Of a stretch of 31,161 nucleotides of DNA, positions 14,601 through 22,879 are shown in pieces. The stretch comes from a virus: IMG/VR virus record IMGVR_UViG_3300030090_006274, positions 1-31,161 of that record; one strand, written 5' to 3'. A program made the position numbers and the translations under genes. Every line of letters starts with the position of its first letter. Position 1 is the first letter of the stretch. The notes beneath the pieces were generated by a model, which was not told where the DNA came from, did not search any database, and saw only the letters and a list, made by a program, of their open reading frames with translations.

Positions 14601-14800
14601 ACATTAAAATCAGGATCTTCATCAAAGGTTGCTTGTCCAATAGATTGCATAAAAGAACCTACTGTATTGTCTCTTCTAAGACTAGCTCCTAAAGTTTCCG
14701 TAAAAGTAGGGGATTCAACCTGTCTTTTTGCTTGATACTCACGATCAATGGTTTCTGCATTGTCTAATAATGAACCTACATCTACTGGCTTATACTTCAT
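11690..14800 (-). CDS. Large internal virion protein, T7 gp16-like (1036 aa)
   Basis: The longest gene of the window, in the gp16 position of the T7 order. The N-terminal region holds F-T-E-T-L-G-A-S-L-R-R and V-G-S-F-M-Q-S-I-G-Q (about 33-56). Hydrophobic glycine/alanine-rich stretches follow at 119-146 and 187-204, suited to membrane insertion. A charged coiled-coil region runs about 430-510 and a helical second half ends near an N-Y-F-G-L-T-N-L motif. Such proteins are ejected with the DNA and form the channel across the envelope. The transglycosylase domain of T7 gp16 is not seen. It overlaps the upstream gene by ATGA. Confidence 0.85.
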   Translation of the reverse strand: MKYKPVDVGSLLDNAETIDREYQAKRQVESPTFTETLGASLRRDNTVGSFMQSIGQATFDEDPDFNVGNAIKGTRYDDEYYFEKFQDVKSQKEFDFLSNKIDKEEKDRKIQDNSPFINRLGAGLVSAVLDPVNLIPVAGVGYKAYKGGKVARSILKGAEVGAVSEIASETALQSMQETRTLEESAINVSGGLVLGGMIGGAGSMLSKENFNKLAQSLQKDKETLNVLSDQSVGAAQVKPTDTPEDFLLKGGVINQKLNKAVKNLNPIRYILDSKSTRAKSIATKLVNIDVLLKGKNPRDSVELERELYNVNIVNHSRKLKELYKKSNFKGSFEKFQEAVGESTFLGRELEDPAMNQATKLFKQEIGDPMGKDLVETGLLKKETIEKRPNYLPYFYNIKKVRDSKEFTPMIEEEIRKKLFPEIKKKYDELGERLETKRKKLENLQTQKIKDLEKQSLDVTLKPNQRNKIESELKKLKTKDIINLEKEIEEFQELYRLEDIKLEDIPRQMAEGIHRNITNKYYELDADLFEGIETYKGIVKQRKLDFVDVEKLLPYLETNITKISNRYVRQAGSDIALKRKFGSVGLQKEIEEIRSEYNLMKQKVESGSKEMRKLNNEERRNIEIIQGFRDILRGHYKSPREPDGFMVQAGQIMREIQYMSKLGGVTISSIPDVVTAVMSHGMINTLGKGLIPMITRAKGYKLARKEAELAGSALERDLAQRIHNLADLSHVNYGESRFRKFTGNLTSTFSKFTGINMWNDAFKGMNFVLAQNRIINSLLKLDKTGKINKRELSFLKELGLDESNSLEIIDQLKKYSRKDDGFNISGIDSWDNQKAKRMFQTSLLAQVNRSIITKSIGDMPLWANTELGRTVLQFKSHAFASLNKLTGRAVQSLDDRRTYEALVSLVGMGMLVQYLKDVARQKDISTDVEYWFKNGLDRSGLLTILGEFSSIPLMIANKLGLDVEAPSRYEHKRLFGTMVGPTFGLPFQVLEDLYTDNNKNLTRNFVSTIPFQNLFYLRNILEPYTGDNYFGLTNLTD

Positions 14801-16566
14801 TTTTTTAGTACCTCCCTTTGTTTTTCTCCTGCTTTATAGCTTGGAAGTTTTGTTATATCTGGATAGTAGGCGAACATTAAATTATTTTCATTTGGCTTAT
14901 CCGAAACCGATCTTAATGTTTCAAATACTCCATCTTTGTTTTTATAAATAATATTATATCCTGTTTTTTCGTTTCCTACTGAACTAAGAATTGGTATTAA
15001 ACTAAAGTTTTCTGAATCATTGTCAAAAAAAGTACCTCCAGATTGTTGAATTTGCAATTTAACTACAGTATTAGCTTGTTGTATAATCTCATCAGTATAT
15101 CTAGGATATTGGCTTTCTATACTATATTTAGCTAATCTTGTTTTATTTCCGTCAATATCTTTTCCGACTGTGGTAACTTTCCAATTCTTTGATACTACTC
15201 TTTTAGCTGTTTCAATAGAACTGTCAAAATCCAATCCCTCATTAATGTAAAATTCTTCTGCAATCTCTATAACTTCTTGTGTCATTTGTTGTGGCACACT
15301 AGGGTCTCTACTTAGAAAAAAGTCTTGAAACCAATTAAGCCCTTTTTCTTTTTCATAAACATCTCCAAATTCATCAGCAATGTCCTTTGTCAAACTTGCT
15401 AATCTTTTATCAACATCTTCATTGTTTCTTTTATACTCATCTTTAAAATTGTTTTGCCTTAAATCCCTGTCCAAAGATTTGTTTTTACTAAATTCATTAT
15501 CAGTAAATTCTATTACTTTTGTAGGGTCTAAACCTAAAGAAGAACGCTCTGCTACTGCTGTTGCATAGGCAATATGGCTTGATTTAAATTGTTCTTGTAA
15601 GGCTTTGTTTTGAGTAATTAGATTATTAATAGTCATAGCACTATTAAATCTTTGTAAAGTTTCGCCCATTCTCATTGAATTTATTACTTCTCTTTTGAAA
15701 GAAGTTGGCAATACTCCTGTTTTAATAGCAATTTCCTGCCCTTTGCCTTTTAAATAATCAATATTACCAGTTTTTATATTATCAAAATATGAATCTAAAT
15801 CTTTTTGTTGAGTTTTAGGGTCTAGTATAACCTTGCCACCAATAGCTTGTTTTATTGCATTTCTTTTTTGAAATTGTAATTCCTTCTCTTTTCTTTCCTC
15901 GTTGATTGCTTTTATTTGAGAATCAATTTGTTTAGGTGTTAATGCTCCACTATTTTTAATAGAGTTTATAACGTCCTCAAAGCCTTGTTGTGCTTGTGCA
16001 AGCTCTATTTCATTAGTTGCATTAGAAAACTGCTCTGAGGCTTCTCTTATAGCTTCGTACGATATATTTTGCGTGTACTCTTTTTGTTTTCTTTGAAACG
16101 TTGTGCCAACTTTATATTCAAGATCAATTCCTTGAGCATCTGTAAAGGATTTTATTTTTGATTGTAAATAATCTGGAAGATTTCTTGTTGCTTCCTGTAT
16201 CCTTAAATTTCTTTGTTGTTGGTAAGTTTCGCCTAATTTTGTAAAGTTTTCATCAATACCCCTATCATTAGCATCTAATCTTATTTCGTTATCTATTCTT
16301 CTTATTTTGTTTTTTGCATCGTTGATTTGTGCTACCTCGTAAGCTTCTTGTTCTTTTTTAGCTTGTTCAAAAGCTATTTTTTGTTGCTCTTTCTGTATTC
16401 TATCTTGTCTTAACCGCTTTTGCTGAATTAAAGATTGACTTGTTGTAATAGCTTTTTGTGTTGCTTGAAAGCCTGCACCCTCTATGCCTAATGGTTGCCT
16501 TACAGTAGGGGCTTGTGCAACTGGTTTTTTTCTTTGTATTTGTGGGCTATCGGGTATCTTAACCAT
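14797..16566 (-). CDS. Internal virion protein, T7 gp15-like (589 aa)
   Basis: A long, almost wholly helical, Gln/Lys/Glu-rich protein. It begins with a proline-rich leader (P-D-S-P-Q-I-Q-R-K-K-P-V) and a long coiled coil at about 35-85. Gene order (tail tube B, GNAT-like, gp14-like, this, gp16-like) and length mark it as the gp15 equivalent, part of the core stack that leaves the capsid during DNA ejection. Sequence identity to T7 is not obvious, so the call rests on context, length and composition. Confidence 0.75.
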   Translation of the reverse strand: MVKIPDSPQIQRKKPVAQAPTVRQPLGIEGAGFQATQKAITTSQSLIQQKRLRQDRIQKEQQKIAFEQAKKEQEAYEVAQINDAKNKIRRIDNEIRLDANDRGIDENFTKLGETYQQQRNLRIQEATRNLPDYLQSKIKSFTDAQGIDLEYKVGTTFQRKQKEYTQNISYEAIREASEQFSNATNEIELAQAQQGFEDVINSIKNSGALTPKQIDSQIKAINEERKEKELQFQKRNAIKQAIGGKVILDPKTQQKDLDSYFDNIKTGNIDYLKGKGQEIAIKTGVLPTSFKREVINSMRMGETLQRFNSAMTINNLITQNKALQEQFKSSHIAYATAVAERSSLGLDPTKVIEFTDNEFSKNKSLDRDLRQNNFKDEYKRNNEDVDKRLASLTKDIADEFGDVYEKEKGLNWFQDFFLSRDPSVPQQMTQEVIEIAEEFYINEGLDFDSSIETAKRVVSKNWKVTTVGKDIDGNKTRLAKYSIESQYPRYTDEIIQQANTVVKLQIQQSGGTFFDNDSENFSLIPILSSVGNEKTGYNIIYKNKDGVFETLRSVSDKPNENNLMFAYYPDITKLPSYKAGEKQREVLKK

Positions 16567-16573
16567 GTTTTAT

Positions 16574-17059
16574 TTACTTCATTTTACTTTTTGCATATAT
16601 AGAAGTCATATTCGAACCTGTTTTTATTAACTGATTTGTAAATACATTTTTTCTAGCTCTTTTTAACTGTCTTTGCTCTGTTTTTAATTGACCCCTTTCA
16701 AATTCTAATCTTTTTACAGTATTAAAAGAAGATTCTCTAATATTTTTCATTGTTTCGTACCTATTTTTGTCTGTTTCTTCTAAGATTTGTACAGATGTGC
16801 CTGTTAATTCTATACCACTTGAGGCAATAGCTGTTTTTTGTTTAGAGTAATATTTATCAAACTGTTTACCCATTTGAATTTTTTCAAATTCTACTCTTTC
16901 TTTTTCATCCTCAATAGCTTCTGACACAAAATATTCTTGCAACTTAGCTTGATTTTCTGCCCTAGTAAATTTTAATCTTTCATTAAAAGCTTGCCCTATG
17001 CCTTTCTGGATTTCTAAACCCATTTGCATTGCCATTAATGCACCTTGACTAATTGCCAT
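16574..17059 (-). CDS. Internal virion protein, T7 gp14-like (161 aa)
   Basis: A helical protein with a glycine/alanine-containing, membrane-active N-terminus (S-Q-G-A-L-M-A-M-Q-M-G-L-E-I-Q-K-G-I-G). The middle motif I-A-S-S-G-I-E-L-T-G-T-S-V at 97-109 is typical of podovirus internal virion protein B. A basic helical tail follows. In T7-like phages gp14 forms a pore in the outer membrane at the start of DNA transfer. It overlaps the GNAT-like gene by 11 bases. Confidence 0.8.
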   Translation of the reverse strand: MAISQGALMAMQMGLEIQKGIGQAFNERLKFTRAENQAKLQEYFVSEAIEDEKERVEFEKIQMGKQFDKYYSKQKTAIASSGIELTGTSVQILEETDKNRYETMKNIRESSFNTVKRLEFERGQLKTEQRQLKRARKNVFTNQLIKTGSNMTSIYAKSKMK

Positions 17060-17465
17060 TGTTAAAAAATTTTGTATATAAATATTCGTCTTTTTTGTCG
17101 GTAGTTATTTTTTCTAAAACTGACTCTCTTTTAAATCCTAGGCTTTCAATCCACTTTACATGATTATTGTCAATAGTGGTTTGTAGTCTATGAATATTAA
17201 GTTTTCTAGCATATTTTTGAATAAATAAGCTAGTTTTTTTGTGTATAAGTATTTTATTTTTTTGTGTATAAATGGTTGGAATACTCCAACAATGCCCAAC
17301 ACCTTCTCTAATCATTTCTAAACCCCAAACAAAAACAACTCTATTATCTACAATAAAAGATTTTGCATTTTCTAAAGTGAAGCTTTCTAATATATCTTTA
17401 CATATTTTGTTATGTTTAAAGGCTATAAGGTCTAAATGGTCTATTTTAAAATTAATTACCTTCAT
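17049..17465 (-). CDS. GNAT-fold protein in the gp13 position (138 aa)
   Basis: The protein has the GNAT outline: a strand/helix start, a central E-M-I-R-E-G-V-G-H-C-W region, then helix R-L-Q-T-T-I-D-N-N-H-V-K-W-I-E-S-L-G-F at about 94-112 and a final strand (D-E-Y-L-Y-T-K-F-F). The S-L-G-F-K segment is the usual acetyltransferase motif B end. Podoviruses often carry such a protein between tail tubular protein B and the internal virion proteins. Whether it still acetylates anything is unknown. It overlaps tail tubular B by ATGA. Confidence 0.75.
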   Translation of the reverse strand: MKVINFKIDHLDLIAFKHNKICKDILESFTLENAKSFIVDNRVVFVWGLEMIREGVGHCWSIPTIYTQKNKILIHKKTSLFIQKYARKLNIHRLQTTIDNNHVKWIESLGFKRESVLEKITTDKKDEYLYTKFFNNGN

Positions 17466-19681
17466 AAACTATTAACATTAAATTTATAAGTAACGCTCTT
17501 TATAGTCATAGGTTGTGGTTCATTTTGTTTAATTTCAACAAAAGAATTGCTATTATATGATGATTTAATCAATACTTCTCTATCTTCGTTTATTAATGGC
17601 GATACTTCATTCATATTATCGCTAAAAGTTTTGGAAAAAACTGGTTCATTATTGACTAACCCCCCTAAAGTTTCTGAAAAAGTCACACTAGCTTTTGTAA
17701 TCTTTGTTAATTTATGCTGACTTGAGCCAATAACATTTCTTAAAGACAAAGCTTCAAGGGGCATAGATTTTTGTATTGACTCATAATTTAAGCCAACATG
17801 AATAATTCTTGAAAATTTACTTAAACTTACTGCCCCACTAGAAACGGTTTGTTTAGGCTGTGTTGTGTCATCTCCTGCAATATCAACTTGCTTACCCTCT
17901 AAATGATTTAACCCTGTAACTGTTTTTAGGGCTATTGACCAAGAAGAAAGACTATTAGAAGAAAAGGACTCAATAATGCTAATTGTTACCTGTGTTGAGC
18001 TTGTGTATCCCGTAATTGTCGCCTTTCCTGTTCCTGTTCCAAACTCGTGAATTTGTTTACCAATATCACTATTTGAAAAACTTGCTATACTAGATGTAGC
18101 GTTATTACCAGATATTGTTAATGTTCCTGTTTTTGTTCCGTCATAAGATAATCCACTATCAACATAAAATCTATTTATAGTAGAGTTGTCGTAATCTGGA
18201 CTACAAACTTCAACATATTGTTTAGTTACTCCATTTATAACTCTTTCAACTATTATATAAACTTCGTCATTATCTTCATTATCTGAAATAACCGCTAAAG
18301 ATTTTATATTACCATCTGTTTTTAACCTCCCCCAACCTCTAACATCTTGCTGTCTTTCAAAAAACATAATACAACATTCTCCATCTTTTCTAACAGAATA
18401 AATCCCATTAAAGGGGGTTTGTTGATAAGCAAAATGTGATATGCCTGTGCCTGTTATGTGGTTTGCATCTATGGTTAAATCATTTGTTGTGTATTTATCA
18501 ACGTCAAAATCAAAACTAATTGCTCTTGCAATCTTGCCTCCTTTTTGCATATATAAAGGTATATCTCCCAATAGTTCGGGGTTTACACTACTACAACCAT
18601 GTGATATATGCTTTTTAATATCAATATCTGTGGGAGTAATAGAAGATGAATTACTAGAATTTCTTATTCTAAATATGCCCCCTGTTGTTCCTGCATATAA
18701 TACTTGATCTGAAAATAACCATCTTATAGGGTCTCCAGATTGTGAGGCTATCTTAACTGTAAACGCTTCACTATCATTTGTTCCTTCTTCAAAGTTTTCA
18801 TAATCTCCTATTTGACTAAAAAATATCTTTTGTGGGCTTAGGGTTGTACCTGCTAATACTAATCTTTGTTCATGAATAGCCATAGCACTTGGATAACCCC
18901 TAACATCACTAAATTCCCCCTCTCTCCACTCGTAAGTGCTTAAACTGTGAATAGAAGATGGTACATCGTTATACAAAACCTCTGCACTAACAACTGTTGA
19001 GCTTGTAAAAGCAGTTATCTTAAAATAAGCAATATCACTATTTTTTTTTAACGTCCATATAGAACCAACATGACCAGATTGAAAAGGGCTATGCCCTGTT
19101 GCTGTTAGTGTTGTAGTGTTGCCAACATTATTATTTCCTGCTGTTTTTGCTATTGTTTTAGAAGTATCTAAATTTTGATCCATTAACGCACCTTTTAATA
19201 GCTCTACGCTTGATATATTAAATGATGTAGCACTAACCCTAATTAATTTTTGTATAGGGTGGTTAGGGTGCAATAAATACATTACATCTGCATCTTGCAC
19301 AAATCTAATTACTAACTCCCCTTTGTTGTTAAATATTTCTGATTCAAGAAAAACCGTTGATATTTCTAGTATATTATTAGAACCATCTAAAACCTGCCCT
19401 TGTTGAGAAAAAAACCTCATATATTGATTGCCAATTTCTATAACATAAGTTTGATTGGCTGAAAATTCAAAAGGAATTAAAGCTGTTTTTTTAGTTGAAT
19501 CTTTTACTTCATTTATATATTTAAAACCTTTTCGTCTAACTAATGAGCCTTGAGGTTTAATAATAAAATTTTGTAATATAGATGAACCGTTAAAATATCT
19601 TTCAAAGCTTGTCCTAGTGTCAATAGCGTCACTTAGTTCTCCTGCTGTAAAATTGTTTCTTAATTCCTTAGCAGTAGTCAT
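17462..19681 (-). CDS. Tail tubular protein B, T7 gp12-like nozzle (739 aa)
   Basis: The N-terminus is diagnostic: R-N-N-F-T-A-G-E-L-S-D-A-I-D-T-R, then Y-F-N-G-S-S-I-L-Q-N-F-I-I-K-P-Q-G-S-L-V-R-R-K-G. Later, G-Y-P-S-A-M-A-I-H-E-Q-R-L-V-L-A-G-T is the conserved propeller motif of gp12 proteins (about 259-276). The protein builds the tail nozzle to which fibres attach. Length is close to the 794 residues of T7 gp12. It overlaps both neighbours by ATGA, so it is translationally coupled to tail tubular A. Confidence 0.95.
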   Translation of the reverse strand: MTTAKELRNNFTAGELSDAIDTRTSFERYFNGSSILQNFIIKPQGSLVRRKGFKYINEVKDSTKKTALIPFEFSANQTYVIEIGNQYMRFFSQQGQVLDGSNNILEISTVFLESEIFNNKGELVIRFVQDADVMYLLHPNHPIQKLIRVSATSFNISSVELLKGALMDQNLDTSKTIAKTAGNNNVGNTTTLTATGHSPFQSGHVGSIWTLKKNSDIAYFKITAFTSSTVVSAEVLYNDVPSSIHSLSTYEWREGEFSDVRGYPSAMAIHEQRLVLAGTTLSPQKIFFSQIGDYENFEEGTNDSEAFTVKIASQSGDPIRWLFSDQVLYAGTTGGIFRIRNSSNSSSITPTDIDIKKHISHGCSSVNPELLGDIPLYMQKGGKIARAISFDFDVDKYTTNDLTIDANHITGTGISHFAYQQTPFNGIYSVRKDGECCIMFFERQQDVRGWGRLKTDGNIKSLAVISDNEDNDEVYIIVERVINGVTKQYVEVCSPDYDNSTINRFYVDSGLSYDGTKTGTLTISGNNATSSIASFSNSDIGKQIHEFGTGTGKATITGYTSSTQVTISIIESFSSNSLSSWSIALKTVTGLNHLEGKQVDIAGDDTTQPKQTVSSGAVSLSKFSRIIHVGLNYESIQKSMPLEALSLRNVIGSSQHKLTKITKASVTFSETLGGLVNNEPVFSKTFSDNMNEVSPLINEDREVLIKSSYNSNSFVEIKQNEPQPMTIKSVTYKFNVNSL

Positions 19682-20289
19682 GTTGTAGCACTTATTTGTA
19701 TATTAAACCCATTTGTTCTAGCTTGATTAAAAGAAGATATGCCCATACCCTCACTACTTGACAATGATTTTTCTTGATTATCTTTACTTGAGCTGGCTTT
19801 CAACATTTGCAAAAACTCTTCCCCTATTTCTCCTACTAAAGCCCTGTTTTCTGTTAAAGCAAACCCAACTTCATAGGCTAATTTTAAAGCAAAACAATCA
19901 ATAAATAAACTATCATATTTATTTACGTCAGTAACTTTACCTATAAAAGATATTTTCAATGACGAGGCATCAGTTAAGATATAATTATTTTCTATGACAA
20001 AAGGTTCGTTTCCTTCAATGCTAGTTAATTTTAAAAATTTTGGTATTGTAGGAAGTACGTAAGCGTTTTTATAGCCATATGATATAACCTTTGATGTGTC
20101 TATATTTAAACTTTGCCTAAAGGTGGCAAAATTCCAGTTGTGCATTCTTAGAACCGACTCCAAAACCTCATCATAACTAGCTTTAAGAATACCACTCTGA
20201 GTAGTGTCGTCAGTATCTACGTTTAAAATAGGTTGAGAAATGCTCAATCTTCTTAAAGCTTTATTACAAATAGCAGTTTTAGAAGACAT
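19678..20289 (-). CDS. Tail tubular protein A, T7 gp11-like adaptor (203 aa)
   Basis: The opening A-I-C-N-K-A-L-R-R-L-S, then D-T-D-D-T-T-Q-S-G-I-L-K-A-S-Y-D-E-V-L and M-H-N-W-N-F-A-T-F-R form the standard gp11 pattern. The protein forms the dodecameric gatekeeper ring between portal and nozzle. Size equals that of T7 gp11 (196 residues). It starts right after a strong hairpin (20310-20342) and uses the leader TTTTAAAACAAAATAAAACAAA without Shine-Dalgarno... the leader is read on the minus strand. Confidence 0.92.
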   Translation of the reverse strand: MSSKTAICNKALRRLSISQPILNVDTDDTTQSGILKASYDEVLESVLRMHNWNFATFRQSLNIDTSKVISYGYKNAYVLPTIPKFLKLTSIEGNEPFVIENNYILTDASSLKISFIGKVTDVNKYDSLFIDCFALKLAYEVGFALTENRALVGEIGEEFLQMLKASSSKDNQEKSLSSSEGMGISSFNQARTNGFNIQISATT

Positions 20290-20309
20290 TTTGTTTTATT
20301 TTGTTTTAA

Positions 20310-20342
20310 GTGAGGAGGGGGTAAAAACCGCCTCCTCCTCAC
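20310..20342 (-). terminator. Strong hairpin after the capsid genes
   Basis: A 12-bp stem (20310-20321 with 20331-20342, one G-T pair) made mostly of GC pairs encloses a 9-base loop. It is by far the most stable structure in this part of the genome. It lies 8 bases after the decoration gene's stop, on the leftward message. There is no T tract after it, so it is more likely a partial terminator or a 3' end protector. Either would give more capsid than tail message. Confidence 0.6.
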
Positions 20343-20350
20343 GATTTGCC

Positions 20351-20854
20351 TTAAACTAAAGCATAAGTTACTTGAATAGTTACTGTTCCATCGGCTGAAC
20401 CAACAGTATTACCAGTTAAAACAATATCAACTGCTTTGTTTGTTGCCTCGGTTAAGCCTGCTAACTCCCAAACTTGTTTGCCATAATTAGCAATATCAAC
20501 TGCATTGAAGCCATTGATAGTTTTAGAAGCTGAAGCAAGAGTTTGTCCGTCCATAAAGCAATCTTTGTCTATAACTGCACCATCATTGGTTTCTGGTACA
20601 TCATAAATACCTAGATCATAATCAGTACCTCCTGTTATAGCATCACAAAGAATTTTTATTTCTTTAATAACTGCATTTGCTTGAAGTCTTGCCACTCTAT
20701 ATTTAGAGCCGTTGTCATCACCAGAAGCAATTTCAACAGTTTCTATAATGGTTTGAAACTTAGCTCCGTTAGTTTGTGCTTTTGATACATCCAAATTAGG
20801 TGTATCAACGCTAGAAAGGTTATTTAAAGAACCTGCTTTATCTACTACTGCCAT
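20351..20854 (-). CDS. Putative head decoration or minor capsid protein (167 aa)
   Basis: A compact acidic beta-rich protein following directly after the major capsid gene, ending with V-T-I-Q-V-T-Y-A-L-V. Motifs such as Y-R-V-A-R-L-Q-A-N-A-V-I-K-E-I (57-71) and G-T-D-Y-D-L-G-I-Y-D-V (76-86) recur in small proteins placed between capsid and tail genes in marine-type podoviruses. A capsid-stabilising role is inferred from position and size. The leader ACTTTAAATAAAATAAATT is the best match to this genome's start motif. Confidence 0.6.
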   Translation of the reverse strand: MAVVDKAGSLNNLSSVDTPNLDVSKAQTNGAKFQTIIETVEIASGDDNGSKYRVARLQANAVIKEIKILCDAITGGTDYDLGIYDVPETNDGAVIDKDCFMDGQTLASASKTINGFNAVDIANYGKQVWELAGLTEATNKAVDIVLTGNTVGSADGTVTIQVTYALV

Positions 20855-20887
20855 AATTTATTTTATTTAAAGTTAATATTATTTTAT

Positions 20888-21784
20888 TTATGCTGTTTCG
20901 TTGCATTGAATAGCAACCACTTGTTCCTCCTCCATTCTAACTGCACCTAAAGATATTTTGTGTAGAATCTGAGTATTATTTAATTTATCTGGTCTTTTAT
21001 CTATTGAAATTTGCTCAATTCCAGCTTGGATACCAAATTTTATAGAATCATAAGTGTACATTACTGCTGATCTAATACTAGCACTCAAAGGTAATAAAGC
21101 TTTATTAGAAACAATTTTTACATTCACTCCTAAAACTTCACTAACTCCAGAAGTGTCTATTGTTTGACCATCAGTTAATCTAAAGTCTTTATTGATAAAC
21201 TCTGATTGGTTAAGAAGTGCTTGATACATTGAAGGAGAAATAGCTAAACAAACTTTGTTTTCTGATAAATCAACATCTTTTGCAAAAAACTTTTCTATTC
21301 CACTTTTGATTTTTGCAGTAGTTAAGTTACTATTACCATGAACAATAATCTGATCTGAAGGTAACGCAACTTGACTTGAAGCGTCATTTTTTCCTATCGA
21401 CTCTGCTTTTCCTAAAGCGGCTGCAATTATAACTTTGTCTTTTTGTAAGTTATAAGCCCTTAAAGATCTTTGAATAATATCAGATTGTGGGTTAATCATT
21501 GATCTTGAAATGTCTCTTTCATCAATAAGAGTTGAAAAAACGCTGTCAGAACATTCTAACGCTCTTCTTGAATATTTTATTTCGTTATGAGGAGTATCTT
21601 GATTTTGTGAAATAATAGGGGTAAATTCTACGTCTCCTATTCTATCAAAAAATTCTTTTTTAGTAGTCATAGAAACTTTAGAGACTGTTTCCTCTAGTTT
21701 AGAGTTCTTTTGACCTGCTAAATGAAAAAGAGTATCTGAATACTGCTTAGTATTTGCTAATAATGTATTGGTTAAATCTGCCAT
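20888..21784 (-). CDS. Major capsid protein (298 aa)
   Basis: A protein of about 300 residues directly after the scaffold gene. It begins A-D-L-T-N-T-L-L-A-N-T-K-Q-Y, has S-M-T-T-K-K-E-F-F-D-R-I-G-D near 39-52 and R-R-A-L-E-C-S-D at 73-80, and ends Q-V-V-A-I-Q-C-N-E-T. This layout is that of podovirus major capsid proteins with the HK97 fold. It forms the icosahedral shell. No decoration or Ig domain is fused. Position between scaffold and hairpin, and an own leader of 110 bases, fit high expression. Confidence 0.9.
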   Translation of the reverse strand: MADLTNTLLANTKQYSDTLFHLAGQKNSKLEETVSKVSMTTKKEFFDRIGDVEFTPIISQNQDTPHNEIKYSRRALECSDSVFSTLIDERDISRSMINPQSDIIQRSLRAYNLQKDKVIIAAALGKAESIGKNDASSQVALPSDQIIVHGNSNLTTAKIKSGIEKFFAKDVDLSENKVCLAISPSMYQALLNQSEFINKDFRLTDGQTIDTSGVSEVLGVNVKIVSNKALLPLSASIRSAVMYTYDSIKFGIQAGIEQISIDKRPDKLNNTQILHKISLGAVRMEEEQVVAIQCNETA

Positions 21785-21894
21785 AGCTTTAAATCTTTAA
21801 TAATTAATAAATAACAAAAATAAGTTTCCCTATTGTTCGCTACCCACAATTTTTTAAAGACTTAAAAAGCTACCTTTTACTTAATTTTGGACGA
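21785..21894 (-). promoter_or_regulatory. Leader region of the capsid gene
   Basis: This is a 110-base non-coding gap, long for this operon. It ends in the start leader TTAAAGATTTAAAGCT. On the minus strand TATTTTTG (21821 down to 21814) resembles the Bacteroidota -7 box TAnnTTTG, and a TTG lies 24 bases upstream. The spacing is at the edge of the known range, so a capsid promoter is possible but weak. Confidence 0.3.
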
Positions 21895-22656
21895 CTAATT
21901 TTTCAACTTGTCATATAACTCATTCATTTCTTCCAGTCCTTGTTTTGTTCCTTTGTGCCAAGGGTGGTTTTTATCTGAATAAATTGCGTTAATTTTATTT
22001 TGTATTTCTTCCTTTGTCAAGTCTTGTTGTCTATTAGGTGCTTCAACATAACTATCAGACATTGTTTTAGAAATATTAAACATTGCCTTTGCAACTGCTC
22101 CCTTCATCTCTGGTGTCATTTTAGAAAACATTTTATCTGCACTTTCTGGTGCAAATTTAGTCCAAAGATTTTCTGCTTTTTCTAAATTTTTACTATAATT
22201 ATTGCCCCAATCTTCTTTTAGCTTACTTGTAAATTCTTCATTTAAAGCTTCTTGCTCCTTGTTAAAATCATTTATTGCTTGTTGCTCGCTATCAACATAG
22301 GTTTTTATTAACTCCTTAAAAGCATCAGGATTAACCCCTAACTCAATAGCCTTATCAGTAAAGTTTTTATAAATACCCTCGTGAGGTTTGTAATCTTCTC
22401 CAAATTCATAGCTATATTGATCTGCTTCGTATTTTTCTGGCTCTTTTGGTTGCCCTAGTTTTTTTTCTAAATTAACATAAGATTTTGCTAAACCTTCAAC
22501 ATCTTTAAAATTACTCAAAGACTTAGAATTTTTTAATTCATTATCTTGTATTTTATCCATCCAGCTTGTTGTTGATTCATTTTGATTTGTTTCAACTTGT
22601 GCATTTTCTGCACTTGTTGGATTTTCTACAATGTCTTGATTGTTGTTTTCGGTCAT
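21895..22656 (-). CDS. Capsid assembly scaffolding protein (253 aa)
   Basis: A very acidic, Gln/Asn/Glu-rich helical protein with a disordered start and S-T-T-S-W-M-D-K-I at 29-37. Then comes L-S-N-F-K-D-V-E-G-L-A-K-S-Y-V-N-L-E-K-K-L-G at 47-68, the signature of podovirus scaffolds. Its C-terminus is helical, as needed to bind the capsid protein. It guides shell assembly and leaves or is degraded afterwards. It sits just upstream of the major capsid gene. Confidence 0.9.
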   Translation of the reverse strand: MTENNNQDIVENPTSAENAQVETNQNESTTSWMDKIQDNELKNSKSLSNFKDVEGLAKSYVNLEKKLGQPKEPEKYEADQYSYEFGEDYKPHEGIYKNFTDKAIELGVNPDAFKELIKTYVDSEQQAINDFNKEQEALNEEFTSKLKEDWGNNYSKNLEKAENLWTKFAPESADKMFSKMTPEMKGAVAKAMFNISKTMSDSYVEAPNRQQDLTKEEIQNKINAIYSDKNHPWHKGTKQGLEEMNELYDKLKN

Positions 22657-22657
22657 A

Positions 22658-22879
22658 TTAGTTATTTATTGCTGTTTTAGGTTTTTCTTTTTTTTCTTTC
22701 ATGGAGTTTATTATGTGGTTATATATTATAATTCCTCCCTCTCTTAATAATGCGTGAGTTTTTAAATCATCGTGGAGAAAATTTTTTAATAGTACTTGCT
22801 CTATATCTTCTATTACAATTTTACCTTCTTTTGTGTTGAAGGTTTTTTGATATGCTCTTGTTTTATCTTGTTCGTTCAT
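22658..22879 (-). CDS. Bbp19-like small phage protein (73 aa)
   Basis: The pattern R-A-Y-Q-K-T-F-N-T-K-E-G-K-I-V-I-E-D-I at 9-27, then L-R-E-G-G-I-I-I-Y-N-H-I, is that of the Bbp19 family. These are small proteins found before the scaffold in many podoviruses and named from Bordetella phage BPP-1. The function is unknown but linked to the head genes. Its ATG overlaps the stop of the 54-residue gene upstream, and it ends one base before the scaffold gene. Confidence 0.75.
   Translation of the reverse strand: MNEQDKTRAYQKTFNTKEGKIVIEDIEQVLLKNFLHDDLKTHALLREGGIIIYNHIINSMKEKKEKPKTAINN

Noticed and set aside
11690-14800. Plus-strand open frames inside the large late genes (for example 12324-12608, 12957-13202, 14139-14369)
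   Set aside because: They are reverse shadows of the internal virion protein gene; they lack the local leader motif and have proline- and serine-rich, atypical composition.
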